Source: an uncultured Duncaniella sp. | GTDB lineage: Bacteria; Bacteroidota; Bacteroidia; Bacteroidales; Muribaculaceae | Reading direction: 5' to 3' | NCBI GenBank assembly: GCA_910576785.1 | Contig: CAJTJG010000006.1 | Span: forward strand, 1 to 64,000 | Length of the DNA stretch: 64,000 nt | Part shown: piece after piece, positions 33,346 to 42,049 of the stretch | How positions within the stretch are numbered: position 1 is the first letter of the stretch | How the letters are laid out: each line of letters starts with the position of its first letter | The notes under the pieces: generated by a model | Seen by the model: the letters and a program-made list of their open reading frames with translations, nothing else | What the model was told of the DNA's origin: nothing | The model's database searches: none | Program-made: the position numbers and the translations under genes

Positions 33346-34497
33346 ATGGCACGTTTCCCCATAGCGGACTTCAATGAACTCCGCACTCCTTTTTACTTCT
33401 ACGATCTGTCATTGCTCGACCGGACACTTGCCGAGATAAAGCGCACGGCCCGCGATGCCAACTTCAAGGTGCACTATGCCATCAAAGCCAATGCCAATCC
33501 CGGCATATTGAGGCGCATACAGGCAGCCGGACTTGGGGTCGATGCTGTAAGCGGCGGCGAGATACTCGCAGCTACCGAAGCCGGCTTCGACGGAAGCAAG
33601 ATAGTATATGCCGGAGTCGGCAAAAGCGATGATGAGATCCGCCTCGCACTGGACAAAGGTATAGGTTGTTTCAACGTCGAGTCACTGCCGGAACTCGAGG
33701 CCATAGCCGCTATCGCTACCGAACTCGGAGTGAAGGCTCCCGTGGCATTCAGGGTCAACCCTAACATTGATGCCCACACCCATGAGTACATCACCACCGG
33801 CTTGTCGGAAAACAAGTTCGGAATAGATCTCGAACTGCTTCCCGGGGTGCTTGATGCGGCCTCAAAGCTCGACAGTATCAGGATCAAGGGACTGCACTTC
33901 CACATCGGATCGCAGATCACCGAAAATGAGCCTTTCGTGATGCTATGCGACACCATCAACCGTCTCGTGGACGAATACGCTGCAAAAGGCATCAGGTTTG
34001 ACACCATCAATGTTGGTGGTGGTCTCGGCATAGACTACGCAGATCCGGACCGTCATCCGATACCGGATTTCGAGACATATTTCAAAACTTTCAGGAACCA
34101 CCTCCGGCTCCGTCCGGATCAGGAGGTCCACTTTGAGCTTGGCCGATCGGTCGTGGCCCAGTGCGGATCGCTCATCACACGCGTTCTCTATGTCAAGGAG
34201 GGTCTTTCCAAGCGTTTTGCGATAGTCGATGCCGGCATGACAGAACTAATACGTCCGGCTCTCTACAACGCCCACCACAAGATCGAGAACATTTCCTCCC
34301 CTGCCGGCGAGATGCACCACTACGATGTGGTAGGCCCGATTTGTGAGTCGTCCGACTGTTTCGGCAAGGACGAACTGCTCCCCTCCGTGCGACGCGGCGA
34401 CTTCCTGGCCCTCCGTTCGGCCGGAGCTTATGGAGAGATCATGGCCTCGCAGTACAACTGCCGCCCCCTGCCGATGTCATATTTCTTTGAAACATAA
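33346..34497 (+). CDS. lysA: Diaminopimelate decarboxylase
   Basis: A 383-residue PLP enzyme of alanine-racemase-like fold III that makes lysine from meso-diaminopimelate. The PLP lysine lies in VHYAIKANANPGIL (about residue 47). The phosphate-binding glycines are in TINVGGGLGIDY (about 225). The other-subunit catalytic Cys is in GPICESSDCFGKDELLP. It is second in the lysC-lysA operon. It could in principle be a carboxynorspermidine decarboxylase, but the Cys-Glu-Ser-Ser motif and its partner gene favour LysA. Confidence 0.93.
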   Translation: MARFPIADFNELRTPFYFYDLSLLDRTLAEIKRTARDANFKVHYAIKANANPGILRRIQAAGLGVDAVSGGEILAATEAGFDGSKIVYAGVGKSDDEIRLALDKGIGCFNVESLPELEAIAAIATELGVKAPVAFRVNPNIDAHTHEYITTGLSENKFGIDLELLPGVLDAASKLDSIRIKGLHFHIGSQITENEPFVMLCDTINRLVDEYAAKGIRFDTINVGGGLGIDYADPDRHPIPDFETYFKTFRNHLRLRPDQEVHFELGRSVVAQCGSLITRVLYVKEGLSKRFAIVDAGMTELIRPALYNAHHKIENISSPAGEMHHYDVVGPICESSDCFGKDELLPSVRRGDFLALRSAGAYGEIMASQYNCRPLPMSYFFET

Positions 34498-34523
34498 AAA
34501 ACCATCCATCACACAAAACACAG

Positions 34524-36515
34524 ATGTCAAACAGTAACCTCAACGACGAGATCCTTCAGGATGCGGACCCCATAGAGCTTCCTGAAAACGCGTTCCGCGA
34601 ACTCGGGGCCGATGAGACCTACCGGCCCATCATGCATCCGGCCCGCGATTATGCCGAGGTCACACCCTACTCCGTAGGCATGGGACTTCTTCTCGCAGTG
34701 ATATTCAGTGCCGCGGCAGCTTACCTTGGCCTCAAGGTCGGACAGGTATTCGAGGCCGCTATTCCCATCGCCATCATTGCCGTAGGCATGTCGGGCGCAC
34801 TGAAAAAGCAAAATCCGCTTGGCCAGAATGTCATCATCCAGTCCATCGGTGCCTGCTCGGGTGTAATCGTGGCAGGAGCCATATTCACTCTCCCCGCACT
34901 TTACATCCTCCAGGACAAGTATCCGGAGATATCGGTGAATTTCATACAGATATTCTTCAGTTCGCTCCTTGGCGGCATTCTCGGCATACTTTTCTTCATA
35001 CCCTTCCGCAAATACTTCGTGAAGGACATGCACGGCAAGTACCCCTTCCCCGAGGCCACAGCCACCACACAGGTGCTCGCAAGCTCTCTTGGCAAAAGTT
35101 CCTCCAACGAGGGTCAGGCCAAGACTCTTGTCATGGCCTCGCTCATCGGCGGTGTCTATGACTACCTCGTGGAGACATTCGGATGGTGGGCCGGCACACT
35201 CAACACCATGCTCACAGGCTGGGGAGAGACTCTCGCGCAGAAAACCAAACTCGCCCTCAGCTGCAACACCGGAGCTGCCGTGCTTGGTCTCGGCTACATC
35301 ATCGGCCTGCGCTACGCCTTTATCATCTTTGCCGGATCGGCATTCGTATGGTGGGTCATCATACCTCTGCTCGGCACATATGGCGCTCCTGAGATCCAGG
35401 CTGCCTCGCCAACAGAAATTTTCGGCGACTACGCCCGTCTCATTGGTATCGGTGGTATAGCCATGGCCGGTATCATCGGTATCGTCAAGTCCTGGAGCAT
35501 CATCCGTGATGCCGTCGGCCTCGCTTCGCGCGAGCTCAAGGGAAATGTCTCCACCGGAAAGACCGAGCGCTGGCAGTCCGACATGTCCATGAAGCATGTT
35601 GTATTCTTCATAGCCATCGCACTCGTAGCTGTGTTCATATTCTTCTGGGCCGGAGTGATCAATACGTTCTGGCAGGCAGCTGTGGCATGGATCGTTGTCA
35701 CACTCATTGCCTTCCTCTTTACTACAGTGGCCGCCAACGCCATCGCGATTGTCGGCTCCAACCCCGTGTCGGGTATGACGCTCATGACCCTCATCGTAGC
35801 CTCCGCCATTTTCGTGGCCATAGGTCTCAACGGCACATCAGGCATCGTTGCCTCGATGGTGATCGGCGGTGTTGTATGTACAGCTCTCTCTATGGCCGGC
35901 GGTTTTGTGACTGACCTTAAGGTAGGTTACTGGCTCGGCTCGACACCAAAGAAACAGGAGTCATGGAAATTTCTCGGCACGCTGGTGAGTGCTGCTACTG
36001 TTGGCGGCGTCATCCTGCTGCTCAACCAGGTGTACGGATTCACCGGCGAGAACGCTCTCGTGGCGCCTCAGGCCAATGCCATGGCCAAGGTGATAGAGCC
36101 TCTCATGACCGGAGGTGACACCCCGTGGATACTCTATCTCACAGGCGCCATCCTCGCGCTCCTCCTCAACTGGCTCGGAGTGCCCGCGTTGGCTTTCTGT
36201 CTCGGCATGTTCATACCCCTGTCGCTCAATACGCCTCTCCTTGTAGGTGGCGCTGTGACATGGTTTGTTGGAAGCCGTTCGAAGGATAAGAACATCAATT
36301 CAGCCCGCAGTGACCGCGGCACCCTCATCTCATCCGGTCTCATAGCCGGTGGAGCTCTTTTCGGTGTGTTTGCCGCCCTGACACGCTTCCTTGGATTTGA
36401 ATATGACAATCCCATGAGCGTGATCGCCACCCAGTGGGCCGGTCTCGCAGTCTATGCCCTGCTTATCATTTATCTCATATGGGATTCGATGAGAGTCAAC
36501 AATAAAAATGTTTAA
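34524..36515 (+). CDS. OPT-family oligopeptide transporter
   Basis: A 663-residue polytopic membrane protein with about 16 hydrophobic segments. The N-terminal VTPYSVGMGLLLAVIFSAAAAYLGLKVGQVFEAAIP and the KYPFPEATATTQVL segment are signatures of the oligopeptide transporter (OPT/YSL) superfamily. Bacterial members import peptides, probably driven by ion gradients; specificity cannot be read here. It lies 26 bp after lysA and overlaps the MATE gene by 8 bp, so all four genes may be one transcript. Confidence 0.92.
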   Translation: MSNSNLNDEILQDADPIELPENAFRELGADETYRPIMHPARDYAEVTPYSVGMGLLLAVIFSAAAAYLGLKVGQVFEAAIPIAIIAVGMSGALKKQNPLGQNVIIQSIGACSGVIVAGAIFTLPALYILQDKYPEISVNFIQIFFSSLLGGILGILFFIPFRKYFVKDMHGKYPFPEATATTQVLASSLGKSSSNEGQAKTLVMASLIGGVYDYLVETFGWWAGTLNTMLTGWGETLAQKTKLALSCNTGAAVLGLGYIIGLRYAFIIFAGSAFVWWVIIPLLGTYGAPEIQAASPTEIFGDYARLIGIGGIAMAGIIGIVKSWSIIRDAVGLASRELKGNVSTGKTERWQSDMSMKHVVFFIAIALVAVFIFFWAGVINTFWQAAVAWIVVTLIAFLFTTVAANAIAIVGSNPVSGMTLMTLIVASAIFVAIGLNGTSGIVASMVIGGVVCTALSMAGGFVTDLKVGYWLGSTPKKQESWKFLGTLVSAATVGGVILLLNQVYGFTGENALVAPQANAMAKVIEPLMTGGDTPWILYLTGAILALLLNWLGVPALAFCLGMFIPLSLNTPLLVGGAVTWFVGSRSKDKNINSARSDRGTLISSGLIAGGALFGVFAALTRFLGFEYDNPMSVIATQWAGLAVYALLIIYLIWDSMRVNNKNV

Positions 36516-37800
36516 GAGATCAGATAGAGAGATTCTGGCACTTGCCATCCCCTCCATCATCACCAACATCACCACACCACTGCTCTCGCTGATGGATGTG
36601 GTGATTGTTGGTCATATGGGGGATGCATCATATATCGCAGCCATTGCCGTAGGCGGTACCATGTTCAACATGCTTTACTGGCTATTCGGATTCCTTCGTA
36701 TGGGCACGAGCGGGTTCACGGCACAGGCCAACGGTGCCCGCGACGACATGGCTCTATGGGCCATTCTCTACCGTGGGGCATTCATCTCGCTCGTGGCCTC
36801 GGCGGTGCTCATAGCCTTCTCATCGGTTATAGCAGGAGTATCACTCTCACTGATGGATGCGGGGGCTGATGTCAAGCCGCTTGCCGCACAGTACTTCAAC
36901 ATACTTATATGGGGATCGCCCGCTGTGCTCCTCACCTATGCCTTCTCGGGTTGGTTTCTTGGACGGAAAGACTCACGCACCCCCATGTGGATATCGTTGG
37001 TGATAAATCTCACCAATATAGCAGTAAGCCTTATGCTTGTGATGGGATTTGGCTGGAAGATCACCGGAGTTGCTACCGGCACACTTGTGGCGCAATGGAC
37101 GGGAGCGCTCTGCTTCATCGCATGCGCTTGTCTGAGATATCGTCCCGTAGCAGCCACCGGATGGCGCATGATATTCAGAGGCGGCGCCATCGGACGCTTC
37201 TTCAAAGTGAATATTGACATATTCCTGCGCACCCTATGCCTGATAGCTGTCACTGTGTGGTTCACACGTACCGGAGCGCGTCAGGACACACTGATTCTGG
37301 CTGTAAACACACTGCTGATGCAGTTTTTCGTCATGTTCTCCTACTTTATGGATGGATTTGCCTATGCCGGTGAGTCGCTTTGCGGCAATATGATAGGTGC
37401 AGCCGATCATGATGGCCTACGGCGCAGCATCCGCACCCTCTTCAAGTGGGGAGCGCTTACAGCCATCCTGTTCACATTGGTATATGCCGCCGGAGGAACA
37501 ACGGTCATGAACCTGCTCACCGACTCGGGAGATGTGGTCAAAGCATCCGGAGAATACTACCATTGGGTCGTAATACTGCCATTGGTGAGCTTTGCTGCTT
37601 TCACATGGGACGGCATATGTATAGGCATGACTGCTACAGGGTGGATGCTGCTGTCGATGCTGACAGCCACTGCGGTATATTTCGGGGTGTATCTGCTGTG
37701 CTTTCCGCTTATGGGTAACCACGGTCTGTGGATAGCATTTCTATCCTATCTTGCCATAAGGGGTGTGATGCTCACCATACTCTATAAGACAAGGTTATAG
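36508..37800 (+). CDS. MATE-family efflux transporter (DinF-like)
   Basis: A 430-residue inner-membrane exporter with 12 predicted helices. The N-terminal ILALAIPSIITNITTPLLSLMDVVIVGHMG is the MATE signature, and the central SFAAFTWDGICIGMTATGWM lies in the second MatE repeat. The short length and DGxxxGm pattern suit the DinF subgroup, which exports organic cations or oxidised molecules using Na+ or H+. The gene starts within the end of the OPT gene (8-bp overlap). It is followed by the repeat cluster at 37801-37994. Confidence 0.9.
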   Translation: MFKRSDREILALAIPSIITNITTPLLSLMDVVIVGHMGDASYIAAIAVGGTMFNMLYWLFGFLRMGTSGFTAQANGARDDMALWAILYRGAFISLVASAVLIAFSSVIAGVSLSLMDAGADVKPLAAQYFNILIWGSPAVLLTYAFSGWFLGRKDSRTPMWISLVINLTNIAVSLMLVMGFGWKITGVATGTLVAQWTGALCFIACACLRYRPVAATGWRMIFRGGAIGRFFKVNIDIFLRTLCLIAVTVWFTRTGARQDTLILAVNTLLMQFFVMFSYFMDGFAYAGESLCGNMIGAADHDGLRRSIRTLFKWGALTAILFTLVYAAGGTTVMNLLTDSGDVVKASGEYYHWVVILPLVSFAAFTWDGICIGMTATGWMLLSMLTATAVYFGVYLLCFPLMGNHGLWIAFLSYLAIRGVMLTILYKTRL

Positions 37801-37826
37801 GACGTATATATAAGACGTATATATAA
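37801..37826. repeat. Two-copy tandem repeat, 13-bp unit
   Basis: GACGTATATATAA occurs twice in direct succession immediately after the MATE stop codon. It is short and AT-rich and precedes the hairpin repeat copy 4. Confidence 0.7.
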
Positions 37827-37837
37827 GAGGTGGCTGT

Positions 37838-37994
37838 GTCATAATTGATAGAAAGATCCAAAAGGACAAAAAGGACAAAAGTGACAGAAAGTAATTATTT
37901 ATCACACAGACATTTAATATTTTTGTCACTTTTGTCCTTTTTGTCCGTTTGTATCCTTCTATATTTTGATACGCCGCCTTCTGTCAATTAGGTC
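37838..37994. repeat. Palindromic intergenic repeat, copy 4 (nested)
   Basis: The outer arms GTCATAATTGATAGAA (37838-37853) and TTCTGTCAATTAGG (37979-37992) match the arms of copy 2. Enclosed at 37870-37978 is a close relative of copy 1: AAAGGACAAAAGTGACA, an inner TATCACACAGA loop region, TGTCACTTTTGTCCTTT, then TATATTTTGATACGCCGCC. It sits between the convergent MATE and rlmD ends and could fold into a hairpin of more than 60 bp. It looks like one element inserted in another. Confidence 0.85.
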
Positions 37995-37997
37995 CTG

Positions 37998-39407
37998 TCA
38001 ATGGCGCCTGATCAGGAGAGCCACGTTCTCCACATGCTGTGTATGCGGGAACATATCCACAGGCTGCACGGCCTTTATGTCATACTTTTCATGCAGCAGG
38101 CTGAGATCACGAGCCTGGGTGGCAGGATTGCAGCTTACATACACTATCTTTGCCGGCTCAGCCTCAAGTATCACTTTCACTACATCCTCATGCATACCGG
38201 CTCTCGGTGGATCCACGATCATCACGTCGGGTGTGCCATGCGAGGCTATGAAATCACGGCTCAGCACATTTTTCATGTCTCCGGCATAGAATTCCGTATT
38301 GGTCAAAGCATTGGCCTCAGCATTGATCCTGGCATCCTCTATAGCCTCGGGCACATACTCTATGCCCACTACATGGCGGGCGCCGCGGGCCAGGAAGAGT
38401 GCTATCGTACCCGTGCCTGTATAGAGGTCATACACCAGTTCATTACCTGTGAGTCCTGCAAAATCCCTCACCACACTATAGAGCCTGTAGGCCTGGCGCG
38501 AATTGGTCTGATAGAACGACTTCGGCCCTATGCGAAACCGCAGACCCTCCATCTCCTCCTCAATATACGGACGTCCCTTGAACAGACGTATGTCAAGATC
38601 GGAAATTGAATCGTTCACCTTGGTGTTCACCACATAGAACAGCGATGTGATCTCAGGAAAGCGTTCGGACACAGCGTTCATGAGGCCATTGATCTTGTCG
38701 GCATCATCCTCGCCCACAGCCATCACGACCATCACTTCGCCGGTGGAGGCAATACGTATCATGAGAGTGCGCAGGAATCCGTGTTGCTCGCGCAGATCGT
38801 AGAATTCAAGATTATTCTCCTTGCCATACTCCTTTATAAAAAGTCTTATACGGTTGCCGAGATCATCCTGAAGATGGCATTTGTTTATATCAAGCACCTT
38901 ATCAAAAGCACCGGGTATATGGAAACCGGCCGAGCGGCGGTCCGGGAACTCCATCCCGGATCTCATCTGGTCATATGTGAGCCACATTTTGGCCGAGAAA
39001 GTGTATTCCATCTTGTTGCGGTATTCCCAGATGTTCTCCGAGCCAAGTATAGGCGTGATCTCCGGAAACGGTATTTTGGCTATGCGCTCCAGAGCATCCT
39101 TTACCTGCTTCTGCTTGCATTCAAGCTGAAAACTGTAAGGGAGATGTTGCCACCGGCATCCGCCGCACACTGTGAAATGCTCACACCGCGGAGTCTCCCT
39201 GATGGACGACGGGGTGATGAGCCGCTCAATATGACCTTCGGCATAACTCTTTTTCTTACGGTCGAGTTTTATATCGGCTACATCCCCGGGGGCGCCGAAG
39301 GGTATGAATACAACCATATCGTCCACTCTGGCAAGCGAATTGCCCTCGGCGGCCACATCGGTTATCTTGACATCTTCAAGTACTGGAAGTTCCTTTTTCT
39401 TTCTCAT
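37998..39407 (-). CDS. rlmD: 23S rRNA (uracil-C5) methyltransferase, RlmD/TrmA family
   Basis: A 469-residue SAM-dependent RNA methyltransferase. The N-terminal TRAM domain (EDVKITDVAAEGNSLARVDDMVVFIPFGAPGD) is followed by the iron-sulfur cluster cysteines in CEHFTVCGGCRWQH. The SAM motif is VYDLYTGTGTIALFLA (about residue 320). The nucleophile is the Cys of VYVSCNPATQARDL near residue 425. In Bacteroidetes the exact target (U747, U1939 or both) cannot be assigned from sequence. I chose the ATG at 39407, because the open frame beyond it crosses the promoter and enters mutS2. It is divergent from mutS2, with mirrored promoters. Confidence 0.92.
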   Translation of the reverse strand: MRKKKELPVLEDVKITDVAAEGNSLARVDDMVVFIPFGAPGDVADIKLDRKKKSYAEGHIERLITPSSIRETPRCEHFTVCGGCRWQHLPYSFQLECKQKQVKDALERIAKIPFPEITPILGSENIWEYRNKMEYTFSAKMWLTYDQMRSGMEFPDRRSAGFHIPGAFDKVLDINKCHLQDDLGNRIRLFIKEYGKENNLEFYDLREQHGFLRTLMIRIASTGEVMVVMAVGEDDADKINGLMNAVSERFPEITSLFYVVNTKVNDSISDLDIRLFKGRPYIEEEMEGLRFRIGPKSFYQTNSRQAYRLYSVVRDFAGLTGNELVYDLYTGTGTIALFLARGARHVVGIEYVPEAIEDARINAEANALTNTEFYAGDMKNVLSRDFIASHGTPDVMIVDPPRAGMHEDVVKVILEAEPAKIVYVSCNPATQARDLSLLHEKYDIKAVQPVDMFPHTQHVENVALLIRRH

Positions 39408-39422
39408 AAGCGGATATTCGTG

Positions 39423-39468
39423 GATGCAAAGGTACGCAAAAAACGTGATTTTTGTGTACCTTTGCATC
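39423..39468. promoter_or_regulatory. Mirrored divergent promoter palindrome rlmD/mutS2
   Basis: The left arm (39423-39442, GATGCAAAGGTAC then GCAAAAA) and right arm (39449-39468, TTTTTGTGTACCTTTGCATC) are inverted repeats of 20 bp with one mismatch and a 6-bp centre. Each arm contains TACCTTTG: at 39434-39427 on the minus strand for rlmD and at 39457-39464 on the plus strand for mutS2. The mutS2 ATG at 39469 touches the right arm; the rlmD ATG is 15 bp from the left arm. Confidence 0.7.
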
Positions 39469-41916
39469 ATGGTTTTTCCAGATAAGATAGAAAACAAGAT
39501 CGGATTCGACAGCGTTCGTGCCCATGTGGCCGAATGCTGCCGCTGTCAAGGCGCCCGCACATTGGTGGCCGAGATGACATTCATGACCGACTTCAAGGCT
39601 GTAAAGGAAGCCCTCGACTCTGTGGCCGAGATGCAGATGGCCAACCATTCGGAAGAGGGTATCCCTCTGTCCGGGTTAAACGACATAGACACACCTCTGT
39701 CGCTGATACGTGTCCCCGGCACATTCATGGAGGTGAAGGATCTGGTGAAGGTCAGACGCATGCTGTCATGCTTCACAGGCATAGATACATATTTCCGCAA
39801 GCACCGCACCGATGAAAGTCATACTCCCTACCCTGTCCTGACAGCGCTGTCAGAGCCTCTGGGCGATGTGTCACCGCAGCTCGCGCTGATGATCGACAAG
39901 GTTATTGACGAATCAACATCCTCGGTTAAGGATACCGCTTCAGCCGCTTTGGCTGACATACGCCGCAGCCTGCGGAGCATGTCGGGCCGCATCAATTCGA
40001 TACTCCGCAGGGTGATGGCCGACGCAGTGGCCCAGGGGTATCTTGACTCCGACGCCCAGCCATCCATGAGAGACGGTCGTCTTGTAATACCTGTGTCGCC
40101 CATGCACAAGAGGCAGATCAAGGGTATAGTCCATGACGAGTCAGCCACCGGCAAGACAGTGTTCATCGAACCGGCCGAGGTGGTGGAGGCCAACAATCTC
40201 ACCCGCGAGCTGGAGATGGAGGAGCACCGCGAGGTGATACGCATCCTCACTGAGGTGGCCGACAACCTGCGCCCGTCGGTTCCCGAACTACTCGAGGCCG
40301 CGGCGATAGTATACCACCTCGACTTCATCAACGCCAAGGCCCGCTATGCCGACACGGTCGGTGGAATGATGCCCCATCTGCATGACCGCGAGGAGATGGA
40401 ATGGTATCACGCCTGCCACCCCGGTCTGAAACTCAACCTCGAGAAACAGGGGCGCGAGATTGTTCCTGTCGACATAACCCTCGACCGTAAGAACCACATT
40501 CTCGTGATATCCGGTCCAAACGCAGGCGGCAAGTCCGTGTGTCTGAAAACGGTCGGCACTCTGCAATACATGTTGCAATGCGGATTGTTGCCGCCGGTAT
40601 ACGAGAATTCCCATTTCGGCATATTCAGGGATATGTTTGTCGATATAGGCGATGATCAGTCGCTCGAGGATGACCTCTCGACATATTCGAGCCATTTGCG
40701 CAGCATGAAGTTCATGCTACAGCGCGGACGTCGCGGATCGCTGTTTCTTATCGACGAGATGGGCTCCGGCACCGAGCCGCAGATAGGCGGAGCGCTGGCC
40801 CAGGCTATCCTTGCGGAGATGAACCGGCAGCAGATGTGGGGCATAGTCACCACCCATTATCAGAATCTCAAGCAGTTCGCCGAGGATACAGCCGGACTCG
40901 TGAACGGATGCATGCTCTATGACCGGCACATGATGCAACCGCTGTTCCGCCTCTCCATCGGCAATCCCGGCAGCTCGTTTGCTGTGGAGATAGCCCGCAA
41001 GACCGGACTCCCGAAGGAGATCATAGACGCGGCCGAGAGCATCGTTGGAAGCGACTATATCAACCTCGATAAATATCTCCTTGACATAGCACGCGACAAA
41101 CGCTATTGGGAGAACAAGCGGACCGAGATACGAAGGAAAGAGAAGCAGCTCGACGAAAAGCTTGAACGCTATGCCGAGGATGCCGATACATTGCGTATGC
41201 GCCGTAGGGAGATACTCGATGAGGCCAAAGCCGAGGCCAGACGCATCATCGACTCGTCGAATGCTGTGGTGGAACGTACCATCGCCGACATCAAGAGCGC
41301 TAATGCCGAACGCGAACGCACACTCGAAGCCAGGCGGAAGCTGTCGGAAGAACGCGGGAAACTCGACAAGGATTCCCGCGGATCGGAGCACGAATTGCTC
41401 AAAGGCGCACCTAAAAAGAAAAAAACACGCGCACAACATGTCCCGGCCGAAAAACGTGAGGTCACACCCGGATGCAACGTCCGTCTCGACGGGGGGTCCA
41501 CCGTGGGAACCGTGATGGAGGTCGATGGGAAGAATGCCGTGGTAGTGTTCGGCAATCTCAAGACTACGGTCAAGATAACAAGGCTCACGGTCACCGATGC
41601 CAAAAGTTCCGATACCAAAAAGTCAGGCATCAGCATGACCACCATCGACTCCGGCTATGAGCGTCAGCTCCAGTTCAAGCAGGAGATCGACGTAAGAGGA
41701 ATGCGCGCCGACGAGGCTCTGCAGGCTGTGACATATTTCATAGACGATGCCATACGGTTCAGTGTGGCCCGTGTGCGCATCCTTCACGGCACCGGCACCG
41801 GAGCATTGCGCCAAGCCATACGGGGATATCTCTCCACAGTCCACGGAGTGCGTACATATCACGACGAGGATGTGAGATTCGGCGGAGCCGGTATCACCGT
41901 TGTAAACCTCGACTGA
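39469..41916 (+). CDS. mutS2: MutS2 family endonuclease/ribosome-rescue ATPase
   Basis: An 815-residue protein. MutS core and lever regions (about 1-300) are followed by the ABC ATPase with Walker A SGPNAGGKS (348-356) and Walker B LFLIDEMGSGTEP. Next is a long coiled-coil/KOW-like region (about 520-720, with a Lys-rich segment PKKKKTRAQH) and a C-terminal Smr nuclease domain (DVRGMRADEALQAV, RILHGTGTGALR). Family members suppress recombination and, in Bacillus, split collided ribosomes. No mismatch-recognition domain is present, as usual for MutS2. The ATG at 39469 is 4 bp after the -7 box. Confidence 0.95.
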   Translation: MVFPDKIENKIGFDSVRAHVAECCRCQGARTLVAEMTFMTDFKAVKEALDSVAEMQMANHSEEGIPLSGLNDIDTPLSLIRVPGTFMEVKDLVKVRRMLSCFTGIDTYFRKHRTDESHTPYPVLTALSEPLGDVSPQLALMIDKVIDESTSSVKDTASAALADIRRSLRSMSGRINSILRRVMADAVAQGYLDSDAQPSMRDGRLVIPVSPMHKRQIKGIVHDESATGKTVFIEPAEVVEANNLTRELEMEEHREVIRILTEVADNLRPSVPELLEAAAIVYHLDFINAKARYADTVGGMMPHLHDREEMEWYHACHPGLKLNLEKQGREIVPVDITLDRKNHILVISGPNAGGKSVCLKTVGTLQYMLQCGLLPPVYENSHFGIFRDMFVDIGDDQSLEDDLSTYSSHLRSMKFMLQRGRRGSLFLIDEMGSGTEPQIGGALAQAILAEMNRQQMWGIVTTHYQNLKQFAEDTAGLVNGCMLYDRHMMQPLFRLSIGNPGSSFAVEIARKTGLPKEIIDAAESIVGSDYINLDKYLLDIARDKRYWENKRTEIRRKEKQLDEKLERYAEDADTLRMRRREILDEAKAEARRIIDSSNAVVERTIADIKSANAERERTLEARRKLSEERGKLDKDSRGSEHELLKGAPKKKKTRAQHVPAEKREVTPGCNVRLDGGSTVGTVMEVDGKNAVVVFGNLKTTVKITRLTVTDAKSSDTKKSGISMTTIDSGYERQLQFKQEIDVRGMRADEALQAVTYFIDDAIRFSVARVRILHGTGTGALRQAIRGYLSTVHGVRTYHDEDVRFGGAGITVVNLD

Positions 41917-41988
41917 CACCGATGGCTTAATGGTAGAATTTATTCGTCAATAGGGCCGTTGATATTCACGTTTTTCACGAAAATTTAT

Positions 41989-41996
41989 TAATTTTG
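41989..41996 (+). promoter_or_regulatory. -7 box of the fumarase gene
   Basis: TAATTTTG at 41989-41996, giving a leader of about 50 bases before the ATG at 42050. No -33 TTTG at the right distance. Confidence 0.45.
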
Positions 41997-42049
41997 TATC
42001 CTGAACAAACTACAGGACATAAATTCAAAAATATAACAATAAATACGCT

